DNA of 64,000 bases from Cinclus cinclus (GCF_963662255.1 NC_085049.1:61365158-61429157), one strand, 5' to 3'. Counted from the stretch's first letter, positions 15,001 through 30,000 are shown. Made by a program: numbers and translations. Notes: generated by a model not told the origin, from the letters alone.

Positions 15001-18000
15001 AAAACCCAAAAAACCCAAACATTTTAAGGATTGTAAAATAAAGACTTAGACTCCCTCTTTGAAGTCATACTTTCGACAATTCTTTCACAAAATCCCTCAG
15101 AAAAGAACCAAGCAAACTCAATATTCTTCAAGACGAAATTCCTTTTTTGATGCTGGATGATCTCTTGTACATACTGGCCATACTCTTAGTACACAAAACA
15201 CTACAGGAGAAAGACAAATCTCCTTAGATCTCACCCAATCCTTGGATTCTAAATCCTCCTCCAGATCCTGCAGGAAGTGTAAGTGAAACATATATCCTCT
15301 GCAGCCACTCTTCTACCTTGCCAAAGACTACTAGTCTGCTGTCAGATCTGTTTGCAAGTGCCACTCCTGGCAAACTTAAGCCAGGTATCTTAAACAGGTC
15401 TTTTGCCTAAGGGGCTCATTTCAAGTGAAGCCTGTTAGAAAGTCCTCCCAAGGACAGCTCCTTTTTCAGCTATCACAGCTGAGTTCAGAAAATGACAGGT
15501 TTCCTCAGTATTAGACACTGCACTCAAATAAGAGCGAGTTAATTTATTAGTAGTAATTCCAAAAGTAAGCAAATAACCTCACCTGGGTATACAAGGCATT
15601 CAACTTCTGCTCCAGATACAATGCACGAGGATTTGAGAATTTTGAGAAAACTTGTAAGTGGGCTATTAGTTGCCTGCAAAACAAAACAATTATTATTCAA
15701 AATATCCAGGAGACAAACAGGAAACTTTAATTAAATTTCATTAACATGAAAGAAAACAAAAAATAACACAAGAGGATCCCGTGTTTTCAGCACTATTTCA
15801 GACACAGTAAGAGGTGTCCTGCTCCCTAAGCAGCTCCTTCCAGCTGTCACTTCACTGCACAGAGAATGCCTTTACTTCAGTAGCACTGGGTAGGCTCAGC
15901 TTTTTCCAGAGAAAGGGGTACAGCCAGGATGCAGCTTACTTCTCTCTGCCAGCCCAGCCTAGAACACAAAAATTCTGTATTTATCTCTTTGTTTATTCAC
16001 TTGTCCATAACTGGTGGCCATGTTACTCCTACCAATGTGATGGGCTGCATTCAGCCACAGACTGCACTGGACTTAACAGTGGGCTCCAAAGACAGATAGG
16101 AGCCAGTTCCTCTAGTGCTGGCAGGGTCACCTCACATCTGCCCCACCTCCTCTTCATGGAAAAGGGCAGAGACCAGGATAAGGATGGTGTGAGATCTCCT
16201 CTAGCATGTGTGCTGTGTGACTGGTAGAAGTTGTCATTCAGTTGCTCCTCTGCTAATTTACACTGAACTCTCCAGACACTTGAGCTGGGCCACCCTCCTC
16301 CATGGCTGGGCACAGACAAGGGATGAGTAGGATGCCTCCCAGGAACCCCACAGGGAACCTGGGGCAGGTGTGCACCCCTGTTTCAGCCAGGCCTCCTGGG
16401 ACACGGGGTACAGCCCCAAGGTGGAGTTCTCCCTGGCACAGGCCTGACCTGAGAAGGAAGGTCACCCCACAACTCATTAACACACGCCTGGTAAATCCTT
16501 TATGCCTTTGCTACAGCTACTGAGAGCTAATGTTTCCACTTCACTGCGTGGATGACTTGAGATGGAGGCTGGGAAAACAACAAAACATCTTGGACTGTCA
16601 CTGTATTTTAATTGCTGATAACTTGCAGATACAAGCCAGAATCTGGGGAAAAAATGAAACACCCATAGGACACCTGGGATGAAAAGACACTTTAGGTCAC
16701 ATATCAAATACTTGTCTAGTTCCAACATATAAGGTGATATTTTGAAATTCTCTGTCATTACAAGAGCCATCCTTTGCAAAAGAAGAGTCAGAATATAAAT
16801 CTTTGTGCTGTATTGTAAAGAATATTTGACAGAGGTCATCACTAGGGAGAATTAACAGAAAGAGCAACTTTCTTCATGTGTTCAGCACTGCAACAATGAT
16901 ATTCAGCAACACACAGCTTCAGTCTACCAAATAAAAACCTTGGTCCCTAAGAAGACAAGATTTCTAAAGGGCAAGAAATGGTGGAATCCCAATATTAGGA
17001 TACCTAAACAAATAGTCTGATTTTTAAAAGTGTTTGGCAGTGCCCACAGCTTTCAAAGACTAATAGGTATACAAAGAGAATCCAGGGAATTCAGGAACAA
17101 AAGTCTCCAAAAACTTCAGAACGGCTTCAGAATACTACACATTTTTTGCTTAAAGTAAAACACGCCACAGACTGATCAGCAGGTAACGAGATAATGATAA
17201 AACCTTGCCAATGTATTTCAATTTTTAGTACTGTACAAGCAGAATTTCTGACTTGTAATCCACTGAGAAAAGATGAAGCACAAGCAAAAGAAGAAAAAAA
17301 TGCTATATACAAAAACACAGCTTGTGTCTCAATGTGAGCTGCTGAATCTGCCTTTCCATGAAAGCACTAAGGGAAAGCCAAAAATATTTACTTAGCAGCA
17401 GCTCTTCTTGTTTTCTTTTTCGGTACTCCTACATTAACTGGTTCTTCTTCTTCCTTTTCTTCTTCCTCCTCCTCCTCCATAGCAACATCATTCACCTCTT
17501 CAGCAGGTGTTTGTTTTGTTGCTATGGTCCCACTAATTTTCCTTCTGAGATCCTGAGATGGAGCCACTAAGGAATCTGCTGGGTAGTATTCATTCCTGTG
17601 ATTAAAAAAAGGAAGGAAGGAATTAAGAAGCCTAACAATTTTCAAGGTTTCAGGGCAACAACAGCAACTGAAAACCTCACCATTCTTATTATAACATTTT
17701 ATTATGCCCATCATACAGTCTGATATGTGCACACATATGCAAGTACACCACTGCTCTCCCTCCAGGAGAGCAGGAATTTGAATCAGCCTCTAACAAAAAC
17801 AGCACTTTCTCCATCCTGGGGGAAAACACTTTAATTTGGAATCACAGAATACCAAAGTGTGTATTTCCACTGAAATCAATCCGTAACTGAGTACCCAGAC
17901 TGTGACAATGGCAAGTCAATGAATGAGAGACTGAGCAGCAGAGACCTGCTGAAAGTTTCATTTCTGCTTCAGCAGAAAGCAGCCTGCTTCATTTCTAACC

Positions 18001-21000
18001 AAGTCCACATTCCAATTAGAAGGTTATCTTAACTGGAAACAGACACGTCATCATCCACGCATTCAAGAAATAAAGTCTGTAATGGGGTAGCCAATCTTAA
18101 AGCTCAGCAGCACATTGAAAGCAATGTGTCCACGCAACTGAAAAATAAATCTTACTTACCGAATGAATCTCAAAAGAAGTGGAGAAAGTTCCCTTGACCG
18201 AGGTTCCACTCTGTCTGGAAACTTATCCAGTGCTTTCCACAGTAGGAAACGGTAATTTGTGTGGTCCAGCCTTTCACTGCAATCTGTTCTACTCCTCAGC
18301 TGCTCCAGAAAGACAGTCCCCACCTCTCCTTCGGGCATCTTCTCACTTTCTGTTTCAGCAATGCTCTCCTCCTGTTCATCTAGCTCATTTTGTAGCTCCA
18401 TTTCTACAGAAGAGGTAAGAAAATCTTTTCAGGTTATTTCATAACCACCAGTAGCAAGGAATCTATCCCCCATTACAAAAGTAATACATTTGGTGACACG
18501 CACCTATTTAGATGCAATTTATTTAGCACTGACCTGAAAGACACATTGTTTAGAAAGCGTTCTAGGACGCCTTGAAACCCTGGCACTTCTCAACTGGGCT
18601 CAGTTCCCTTGAATAACAGGGAAGTTCACAAATGGCTGAACACTTCTGACTCTGTATTGAAATATTAGATTATATATTCCCATAGGTTAACCTCAAGAGC
18701 ACATGCAAAGACTGTCTGCATCATTACCCAGGTTTTGTCACTGCTCCTGACCAGTCTGAGTAGTGCCAGCCTTAAGCCTTAAAGATCAAACTGTAGCATG
18801 GTTTCCCACAACCTTCAACTCCTTCCTGTAATGCAGGTAGCCTTTTAAATCTACTACTTGATGTTTAGGACAGGAGACACAGCTTCTTCCCAAGCCTCTC
18901 CACTCCTGCCCTGGATATGACAGTTGTACTGGTCCTGAATTCACCCCCCACACATAAATTTGGGGCACATGAAAAACAGCCACATAATTCACCATCAGCT
19001 GGGTTACTATGATAGCCATGCTTAGGAAAGATGACATACCAGCATAGGTAGCAGCCCTCTCCAAATGTTCATACAGGACCTTCCAGAACTGTTTATTCTC
19101 CATTTCCTTTGCATGAGAACTAACAAAGCAGAATACAGGACAAAATTAGAAGGAAGATAAGAAAAGGCAAGCATCACTCAGCTAGTTAACAACTACCACA
19201 ATCAAATGCTTTGATCACTGCTTTAATGTGGCTGTCCAGATACAGGACATCTGCACAATGCAGCTGTAGCACTTCCTTGCCTTTTCTCAAGAATTGCAAA
19301 TGTCAACTGTTATTAAAATAATCTGGTTGTATCCCATGACTTCAAATAAATTCATACCGAGTAAAAATGTTCTCAAGCTTTCTACTGACTTCTGTATAGC
19401 AAATCATATAGGATCAAAGGAAGAATTACCATGGATATATCTTTAGAAGAGATATTTTTTTAAATTAATTCACTGGTTTGAAGAGGAAAATCCCATCCTT
19501 TTTAATCGCACAACAGAGAGAGGAAAAAAAAAAAGGAAGATAAAGTCAGGCTGAAAGAAGTCACTAATTTTTTCACCATGGTAAGACTTTCCTACTCTTT
19601 ACTAGGATTTAGAAGTTTTCCAGTAAGGACAGTAAAGTTGGCAGATGAGGAAACTGAGAGACATATCTTGTTCTTTTAAGCATTTGTGAAACATAAATTA
19701 AATCCTGCCACCTCTGACTAAAAAACTCTGATGCTATTTGACTGTATTTGTTGGAAGTTCCTTTAAAGTAGGAAAAGGAAGTAAGTTGAAGAATCTACAT
19801 AGGTTGAGATTTGAGAGATCAAAGTAATTTCAGAAGATCTCACATGAAGGTTCTCACGCACAAATCTCTCCAAATTGGACATTTTTTACCTCAGCTTCTG
19901 TTCACAGAAGAATGAAAGGAACATCCCATGAGATAACTACAGATTACAGCATCCAACTGCATATACTCACGTTATAAGTTCAATTACAGGATCCCAGAGG
20001 GGGCTGAAGTTAATATAAAGCATTCCCAGTAAATACCGAAGAGGCACCTAGAATGACATATAACACCATCTTGTTGAGATGCAAAAAACAGTAGTTAAAG
20101 ACCAACCAAGCTCCTCTAACCTTTCTTCCTCTCCAAGAGGAAACTTTGATCATGGAAGTTCTCAGGAGTGCTACAAGAGATGAAGGAAGTCACACACATA
20201 ATCAATCATTTATTTTCTCATAGCTTCATGTGGAAATCTAGAACCAATTACTGTAAGCTACACTGAGATCTCATAACTATACCAAAGTAACTTGAATATG
20301 GAAAAACCAGTTCAGCACAGATGATCTGGACTGTCTCTCACTCCAACTTCAGTGCTGCCACAGCAAAAAGAAGGACCTCAGAAAGATGAAAGTTTGCCCA
20401 GAGGAGCATTCACTGCACTAGGCCTAATAGCATGTTCTCTAGACTGGCTCCTTGCTGAGCTACATGGAGGAGGAGTAACCTATAATCCTTCCTTCATGGG
20501 TGTGAGGCTCCCGTTAGCTCAGCAGCAGAGGAGATTCAACAGTCCCAGGCATAAAAGAATTTCCTTCCCACTGAAGCAAGATCCAGAAGTGAGGTCACCA
20601 ATGGCCAGTGGGAGTCCTACCAATGTTCAACCACACTGGCAAGGTCATGAGTTTAAATTTGCTCAGAACTCACTTCTCCCTGGAATCATTTGCCTGCCTT
20701 TCCATCACATCAAACCCGGATTAATCTGACTGTGGGCCATTTATCTAGATACCACTGTTGTTCTACTAAACACAATGCTCTTGAGGACAGTAGGAGCTGT
20801 GAACCCTAACAAGTAAGTTTTCTAAAACATAATCTGTGAATTGATTTTGTGATGCACTCTCATTAAAAACTCTGCAATCCATGTGATGGAATAAGAACAT
20901 TCTCTTGGAATAAAGGAATGTGACAACTGCTTTTTGACAATAAATCCTTACCTCCTGCAAAGATCCACTTGGAATTGCAGGCTGCACTATGTCACATCTT

Positions 21001-24000
21001 AGTTTCCTCAAATGGAGAAGTTTCTCTCTGTAATCATTCACTGTTGCTGGCACAAGTTCTGCTTGGAGCAATATGGTAAATACTGGCTGGAATTCCCCTG
21101 TGCCATCACCCTGAACAAGCAAGTGACATGGATTCTGTTAGAGTACCTTTATCTCATTGAAAAGTACTTTAAAAATGCTATGCAGACTCACGGCCATTCT
21201 AGACAAAAGAACAAAGTCAAAGGACTTGCTCTGATTTCCACCATTTAGGCTCACATCTGAAAACACCAGGAGGTGGGGGACAAAGAAATAAAACTGGAAT
21301 GTAAAAGCACAAAAGCAGAGGACCACCTCTACCAGATACATTTTGTATTCTGTGTGAATAACATTTCACACAAAACATGCAACACAGATAGCTTTGAAAT
21401 GCCAAATGAAAAGTTTTAGCCCTACCTCAATCTGTGCAGAGGGTGGATTATCAAAATGGTTTAGAATTCGAACCGTCAACAGCCGGACCTATTCCAAGCA
21501 GAAACATATGTCAGGCAATATAAATTGACACATACACACCTACAGAGAGGTTAATGTCTGGTACAGCTCACTGATTTCACTAGGTTCACCTTGGAGCTGA
21601 GAAACAGATGAATTCTTGTAGTCTAGAAGGCAATTAGAAGTGAATGCACTATGGTCCTGCCCTGATTTACTTCTAGGGAAGAGGCAAGGCTGACAGGGCT
21701 AACAGTTAACCTCTGTTAACTCATGCCTCATTGACACAGGTCTAAGCAGACACTATGGAAGTAATAGTTTTACACAGTCTAAATGCTTCTCCCTTCAGAC
21801 TTTATCATTTAACTAAGTTTACTTATGTCCTATTGTTAAAATATAGATTTCTTTGTGTGCGCTCAAAACAGCAGATTACCTTGGAAACACCAGTTGAAAT
21901 ATTAGGATGCAACTTCTCAAACAAGTCCATTAGGTTCCCTTGGGAAAGGGGTTCCTGGCAGCCACATAATGCCAACCTCGTGTAATAGAGATCAGCCAAC
22001 AGCAAGGCAGAGGGGTCTGAAGGGAAAGTGCTAAAACAATGGATGATTTTATTAGCATAAAGCAAGCACTGCAGCAACACTGGTATTTAAAAATAAGGCA
22101 GTAGTGATGACTACAACATTAAGGAAAAATACCACTATTGCAGACTGTGGTTGCACCAGCAGGCCAGTGAAGTCAGACTTCACCAGCACAATGAATTGAA
22201 GCTGTAAAACCCATTACAGACCAAGCCATGAGATTCCTCCTTTGCATTAATCAGGCTTGTCAAGCTGAGACTTGCATGCTGGACACACAGCTGCAGATAA
22301 TAAACTGCATAGGTCACACAAGGGCTTCTGCTACTCCCCAGGTGCTCAGTCAGTGATCAACTTCAACTGAAGAGAAATAATCTAGTCTTAGGTGAGAACC
22401 CAGGAATCCTGTCTGCTTCCTTCTGCTACCTTACATCCCTTGCTCCAAACAGGTTTCACATCCCCTGTCCAGAGCTAGGAGGAAAGCATTAGGCTAAAGT
22501 TCACTGTCAATAATTCCTGCCTGATCTGGGCAACTTGTTTTATTTCCATCATGCCTCAGATATGAGCACCATAACTTCCTAAATGAACAGGATGTTTTGA
22601 AGCTCAAGCCACCAAAGACTTGGAGATGCTAGAGAGAGATGAATGGTCTTCCTAAATCCCTGCAGCCAGAAAGTTTTCTGTGCTAATTATAAATTAAATA
22701 GAGTCAAAATGAATAAAACTGAGTATACAAAGTCTCCTCCCACTGTGGAGCAAGCACAAACATGGATATGTAAGGACATGGTGGAATCCCAAAACCATGA
22801 GCAAACTCTGCCTGTTGACACAGCTCAGAAAGTGTTGTTCCTGTCTCTTCTATCATTATAATGTAACACAGGATTACTACGTGTAGCATTCCAAATTAAA
22901 ACTAGAACCAGTGTAGCACTCCAATGTAAAACTAGAACCAACTTATCTGACATACTACCCTGCAGCTAAGAAAGCATCAGTTTACAGAGAAAATGTTATT
23001 GAACAGGAACTACATTTACCTGGTTCTCCAAAAAAAGTGCCTACAACTCCACTCCATTACATAACCACAATACTGAAGCAATGCACCAGCATAACAGAAT
23101 GGGCAGCATGCAAAGAAGCATTTAACCAGCTCCTATATAAAAGCAAAATAAAATTTTGCCCTACCAAGGAAAACCATGAAGCACCACAGAACAGGCAAAG
23201 TTTACTTACGTCACCAAGCTCTTGACACGCTCCACAGGTAACAAATGGAGTACTTCAGCAGACTCCACCAAACTAAGTAGAGTACTTACAGCTTGGCAGG
23301 CCACGAACAGGTTTCCTGGAGCAGAAAAAGAACAAGAACATCTTGTAAATTTACTCAGCTCTCAGTGACTTGCGCTTGTATGGTGCTTGCCCATCCTGAA
23401 AGGCAGCAGTCAGAGAAATAAGGTACACAGAACTAGCATGCGTATTTTCTAACCATAACACACAATCATAACACATAAAAGAAGTGCTTCCCTGGCTATC
23501 AAAGTGCCTCCTCCAACAAGCCAGCATTGAAAGCTGTGACAGCTTCCAGTTTGCATGTTTCCATCACACCCATGTGTGGAGAAAGCAGGGATCTGGAGCT
23601 AAGCATTGTGGCAGGAGTCACAGACAGCACTCTGCTAAAAAGAAAGAACTGTTGCCAAATTGGTATGAATGTAAAAAAACCAAAGCAAAAATATATACTG
23701 GTACTACCACCACACAGGTGCCTATAAACTCTGGAACTTTGGCTGTGCAAGATCTTCAAAACTGTCCCATGTACCTAAAGACTGAGTATATGTTAGTGAA
23801 TGGCATGTGGGTTTGCTGAATTCTGTCCCCTTCCTAAAACTCTCTGACTCCTTTAAGGCTGGAGAGTTTCCCAGAAGCACATGATAGCCAATGCCCTGCC
23901 AGGCAAGAAAGGGCAATTCCTTTCTCCTCACACTTTTAAGCTAGCAAATTGGTTGCTTTAAAAAAAAAAAAAAATCCCCTCCTTCGTCTCTTCTCAGACT

Positions 24001-27000
24001 GAAGAAATACTGTTCCTAAACCAGGTAAATTAAAGAAAGTTTTTAAAAGATAAAACTGTCTTATATGCTACCAATGGAAAAGAAAGGGAAGTGAGCATTC
24101 ATATCCTATTTATTCCTCTGAAAACATCCCTCTATTCTAAGTTGCTAAACTCCCCAGGTATGTGCCAGATCCTGCTAACCATTAACCTCCATAAGGAGCT
24201 CCTCAAAGAGAGAAGAAACATCAAGCACTATGAGGAGGAAACTTTCAGTATCTATAGTGTAGGGACAGCTCCTACACTGCAATCTGCATGCCCTTTGGTA
24301 GCAGTGTGCTCATGCTGGAAAAAGATAGCAGCTTCCACCTCACAACAGATACACCTGTGGGAGCAATAAGGAAACCACTTCCATGCTGGTTCTGAAGAGC
24401 AATAACTTGCTCTGACCCAGTTTTCAAGCCCGTTTCCTGGCACTCCACAGCAACCAGAACACCAAAAACACCCAGTTCTGGAACTTGCACTTTGCCTCAG
24501 GGCTCAGAGGCCAGGAATGTCAAATGGAGCACAGGACTGGGAGCTTTGCACAGGCAGTGAGAGGAGACTGGAGTCCTAGCAGAAGGTGAAGGTATTTCAG
24601 GAATCATGGAGGTGTAAAGAATGCCAGAGGATGAAAAAAAGCATCCAGGAACCCTAGTTTTGGAGAAGGGTGAAGAAAACCAAGCAAGTAAGTGTAATAC
24701 GGAGGCATGAGTACAGGACTGAGGATGCATTTATTTTCTTTTCCCTTACCAACAAAGGAAGAAGTAGCAATGTGCTTCTGGCAAGCACAAAGAGCCTGAG
24801 AAGAGCTGCTACCACTGTCAGCAAAGATGAGACCCAAGAAAAGAAATTTTAGATATTCCTTTTTTAGGCTAAGTACATTACCAATAAAACAATCATGACA
24901 GCATGAATATCCTGCAAATATAATAAAAGAAAGGCCTAAATGAGAAAGAGCCATGCTTTACAAAGTTTCTTTAAAGAAGAAAAAGCAACAGAGATGATTG
25001 GTGGATATGTTTAAGAATATTAACAAAGGTATTATAAATGGAAAATGACAGCCCTTACAAACAAAGGAACAACAAACACTCAGCCTGGGGCATTCTAAAA
25101 CTTGTTTAGAGTTTGTCACATGGCCAAATACTTTCTGGCTCTTAGAGTAACAATTCAGAGTCTTGTACTACACAGGCTCAGAGAACTGCTTTTTTTCTGG
25201 TCAGAGGAGGAAGACAACTAGTGACCATCTATTCCTCGAGGAAAGATGAAGCATTTAGAATTGATGGTGTCACTTGGGTCAGAGATAGTATGCTGGTTTT
25301 GGGTGGAATTTTCTTCATAGTAGCTAGTATGGAGCTCAGTTTTGCATTTGTGCTGGAAGCTGCTGCTAACAGAAGGATGTTTCTGTTACAGACGAGCAGC
25401 ACTCACACAGCACCAAGGGCTTTCCCCTGCTCCTTTCCTGCTTCTCACCCCATTTCACCAGTAGGGAGACTGGGGGTACACAAGGCTTTGGGAGGGGTGC
25501 TGTCATTTAACTCCAGCCAACCACCAAACCCCCTGCAGCCACTTGCCCACTCCCTCACCAGCAGGATCAAGGAGAGAATCAGAAGGGTAAAAGCCAGAAA
25601 ACTTATGGGTTGAGATAAAGCAAAAAGCCATGCACACAAACCAAACAGAGTAAGGACCTGCTTCCCATGGGCATGAATGTGTTCATCCATCTCCAGGAGA
25701 GCAGGGCCCCATCAAATGCAGTAGTGACTTGGGAAGACAAATGCCATCACTTTAAATGTTCCCTCCCTTCTTCCTTCTTCCCCACAATTCATATACTGAG
25801 CATGAAGTGAGAGGGTCTGGAATGTCCCTTTGGTCAGTTGGGGTCACCTGTCCTGACTGTGCCTTCTCCCAGCCTGCCACGTACCCTTAGCCTCCTTGCC
25901 AGTGTGGCAGCATGAAAAGCAGAAAAGGCCTTGGCAGCAGCAGTAGGCTCCACAGCAACAAAAACATCTCTGTATTACCAACCATGTATTCAGCACGAAT
26001 TCGGAACACAGCCCCAATACTAGCCACCATGATGAAAACTAATTCTACCCCAGCCAAAATCAATGGAACACAGCTGAGACAGCTGACCCCCCTGACAGAA
26101 GAGATATCCCCTATCACATGGCACCATGTTCAGCATTTAAGACAGGGGGAAGAAGGAGGCATGACATTTGTCTTCCCAAGTAACTGCTATGAGTGATGGA
26201 GCCCTACTTTCCTGGGGATAGCTGAACATGTGCCTGCCCTTGGGAAGTGGTGAATGACTTCCCAGTTTTGCTTCACTTGCACACATGGCTTTTGGTTTAC
26301 CTGTTAAACTACCTGTATCTCAACCCATGAGTTTTCTCCCTTTCACCCTTTTGATGCTCTACCCTCATCCCTGCTGAGTAAGCAAGCAGCTGTGTGGGGC
26401 TTAGTTGCTGGCTGAGGTTGATACAACAATCCTTTCTGGCACCCAACATGTGGCTTTCAAGGTTAGAGATAAGACAGATTTGATTGCAATGTGCCAGATT
26501 GAACCCTGGTTGATAGCTGTTATTGCTGTTTAACTATTAATTGGCAAGCTTCTGTGCCTGCCATAGGCTTTGCATGTCTTACTGTATATTAGCAGCCACT
26601 GACCATCAGTGACTGCTTTTTGCTTTCACAGGTGTAGTGCTGTATTGCTTATCATCCTTCTCTGCTGTACCTGGGAACATTTTGATAACAGCCATGGCAA
26701 TGCACCCAGGTGGGCAGGTGGCCAGGGCAGTGCTGCTATTTTTGTCCTGTTGTACCACCCAGGCTGAACTCCAGTGCGAACTTGAGTCAATCAAACTGGG
26801 ACCTATGGATGAGTCCACACAGGAGCAGGACACCCCAAAGCATCTGTGGCTGTGGTTAAATCCATGTCAAAGTAGCACGTACTCTCAAAGCTTTAGTTAT
26901 GTCTATGCTGCAGCAGGTATACCTCTGAAGGAATTGTGACCCAAGGATAAGTCCATGCTGGAGAAAGTACACCTGAAGCATCTGTGCCTGTGGGTAAGTC

Positions 27001-30000
27001 CATGCTGCAGCAGGTACACTGGGAAGCATCACCAGCTATGCATGCTGGAGCACCTCAAAGTGTGTGGCCACAGACTAGTGCACAACAGAGCAGGTACACT
27101 CCAGAGGGAGAGCAGCCATGGGCAAGGCAACATTTGGAGCAGCTATATCTCTGAAGGCACTGTGGTGCATGGATAAGGCTGCCCTGGAACTGGTGCACCC
27201 CAAAGCACCTGTGGTGATGGAGAAGTCTACACCGCAGCAGGTATACCCCAGGAGAATCTGGGACTCATAGGTGAGACTCCACCTGGAGCAGGTACTCCCC
27301 TAACGAGACCGTGGTTAAGTCCAAACCAAAGCAGGGGCAAGGGAAGGAGCTCATTGCAATGTTAAGCCCTGTGACCTGGCCCAAAGGGACTGGGGTGGAG
27401 ACTATAACAGACAAAACTTTAAATTATTGTAACCTATTTTAATTGCTTGTTGTAGGTTTAAGTTGCATGTTGTAGGAATTACTATAGCAGGAACCACCCA
27501 AGCTGGTGGGAGGACAAGCTTTACAAGAAGCAGTGAAAGTGCAACAGTGAATTAACATGAGCTGACTCTGGTGGAAAACAATTCCACCCAAGACACCAAC
27601 CATCCTGTCCTGGGTGACCACTGTAACAGATGGAGACCAGATTTATGGACTAAATGAACACAGTGGATATTCTGCAAATATTTTACAGGTGTGGTCCACA
27701 GACTAAGAGAATGATATTACATCAAAGGATGAGAGGGGAAGGGGTGGACAACGAGGCTGTATTGGATAATGTGCTACCTGAGCATGACATAAATGGTATT
27801 GACTAACAGGCAGTGAATATGCTGGCTTTGGCTGGCATAGAGCTGAATTTCTGCATAGTAGCTGGTATGAGGCTCTGGCTTGGATTTGCGTTGAAAATAG
27901 TGTTGACAACACAGGGATGTTTTTTTTATCAGTGTGCAGCATTCACAAGCATCATGGCCTTTTCTGCTTTTCATACCAGCCCACTAGTGAGTGGGCTGGG
28001 GGTGCACAAGGAGTTGGGAGGGAACACATCCAGCTGACCCCAACTGACCAAAGGGATATTTCAGACCACATGGTCATGCTCAGCAGATAAAGTGGGGAAT
28101 GTTCACAGCAATAGTGTTTGTCTTCCCAAGTCACCATTATGCATGGCAGAGCCCTGCTTTCCTGAACGTTTCCTGCCCAGCCATGGGAAATGGTAAATGA
28201 ATTGTTTTGCTTTGCTTCAATACATGGCTCTTGTTTTACCTATTAAACCACCTTCATCTCAGTCTACAAACTTACCCACTTTTACTATTCTGACTCTCTG
28301 CCCCATCCCACTGGGCAAGTATGAGCAGGTGAGCAGCTGTGTGGGGCTTAGCTGCCACCCAACATGGAGCTCAAAGGGTTTGAGACGATGGCATTTAATT
28401 GGAGTATGCTAGATTGAGTTTATAGCAGTTATTGATGTGTGGCTATTAAGTGATAGAAGGTAATGTACTAAACTTTGCACTATACGCTTGAATTAGAGCT
28501 TAATGAGTCAACAGTCTCTCCTTCACTTGACAGCTTCAGCCTGGATTTGGTTGATATATTTCCTTCCTCTTTTTTCCTCACTTTCTTCTTTTCCTTCCCC
28601 ATTACCTCTATTTTCCACTATGTAGGATGCCCATCACCCCACCATTATTATGAACAGCAAATGCAGAATTGTTTCCTGGAGGTTTCCTCCCAGGCTTTGC
28701 TCTTCCAGTTTTAGTCAAGCTGGTAAGTAATTTTGGATACAATAATACCACTATTCATTTTCACCTTTTTGCAAACAGAAAAACTGCTCTTATTTTTTTA
28801 TATATCAACAAAAAGCAAATAAACAGGAGGTAACTGTAACTGACCTTTGCAGAGGCTTCCTTTGTCAATGGCTGTGAAGAGAGAGTCTATAAAACTTGTC
28901 ACACGAGGCAGAATGTGGTCTTTGTTCATTGGTCTGTTCAAAATAAATAGGAACACTTTTATTTCTGTTACATTGACACCTACGTATAACAGCTTTCTAT
29001 CACATTTATCTCTGTTGGATTACAGGTAGATCATTCCAAGTTTGAAACCAGCACCAAAACGTTTTTGCTATTTCTGCTTCACAATTTAAATTGTAGCATT
29101 CACTCCTTTCTAACTAGTCCTTCAATAATTACTGAAAAAATACTGTTGAGAGAGGATAATGCTTAAAGCACACAAAATGAAATGTGTCAAGAACATCTCT
29201 ATACTAAAGCACCACATTTAGTGAGTAGGCAATCAAGAAGCTGATATTCTATTTCTGTCTTTGCTGTTGACTCATGGTATTTCCAAACAGCACTTGTTTT
29301 TGTCTTCTAACCCTGGTCTCCTAAGCCTAGCACTAGTAATTATTGTTCTTTACTTATTAAACTGATTTCTTACAGAAAACCAGCTAACAGGCAGTAAGAA
29401 AGTAGACAGTATTACATGACAACAGTACCTTAGAATATCCCTTACCTAATATGTGGCAGTACAACCAAGGCAACCCAAGCCTGTGAAAGGTCAGTGATGT
29501 CTTCCTTCTCTGGTAAATGCATTAAAGACAGTACATGATCCAACACTGGTACTTCCGCCTTTTCTCCTTGCCTTTTACTTGTTTGTTGCCTTGTATTAGA
29601 GCTAAAAATAAAACCAAACATTTTAGTAACCCACCACTGCATATCAGAGATTGCTCCTTTTGCTTCTATGATATTCAAAATTACATAGTCTATTTCGAGC
29701 AAAAAGGACTGGCACAACACAAGGGATCTTTTTCTTCTCAATAACCACTACTGCAGAAAACATCTAGTCATGCTGAAGAGCACAAAACATGACAAGAAAT
29801 GTCAGCTCTTTATTTCAAGTTCAAATAATATTTATAGAAGAAAAGACACTGCTTCTCAGTTGGACACCCTCACAACTGGGACATATAGACTCTAGGAACA
29901 CCTGAGAGTCATCTCCACAGCTGCTGTTAATAAACCATGATAACACTGACTTGGATGACAAAACAGTGAGGTGAAAGTTTTGGAACTTAAAAGGAAACAC

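Larger units (their letters stand above)
26429..27819 (+). mobile_element. Internal region of the ERVK element, no gag or pol
   Basis: Sequence between the two plus-strand LTRs: a leader to about 26800, a minisatellite-like block, then a purine-rich stretch at 27728-27748 and a short pre-LTR segment. At under 1.4 kb it has no open frame resembling gag, pol or env, so the element looks non-autonomous or deeply deleted. Confidence 0.75.

Noticed and set aside
25221..26196. Several 75-130 codon frames in intron 14
   Set aside because: They lie within the ERVK LTRs, which do not encode protein.
26606..27176. Frames of 73-100 codons across the ERVK interior
   Set aside because: They cross the degenerate minisatellite and show no gag, protease or polymerase motif.
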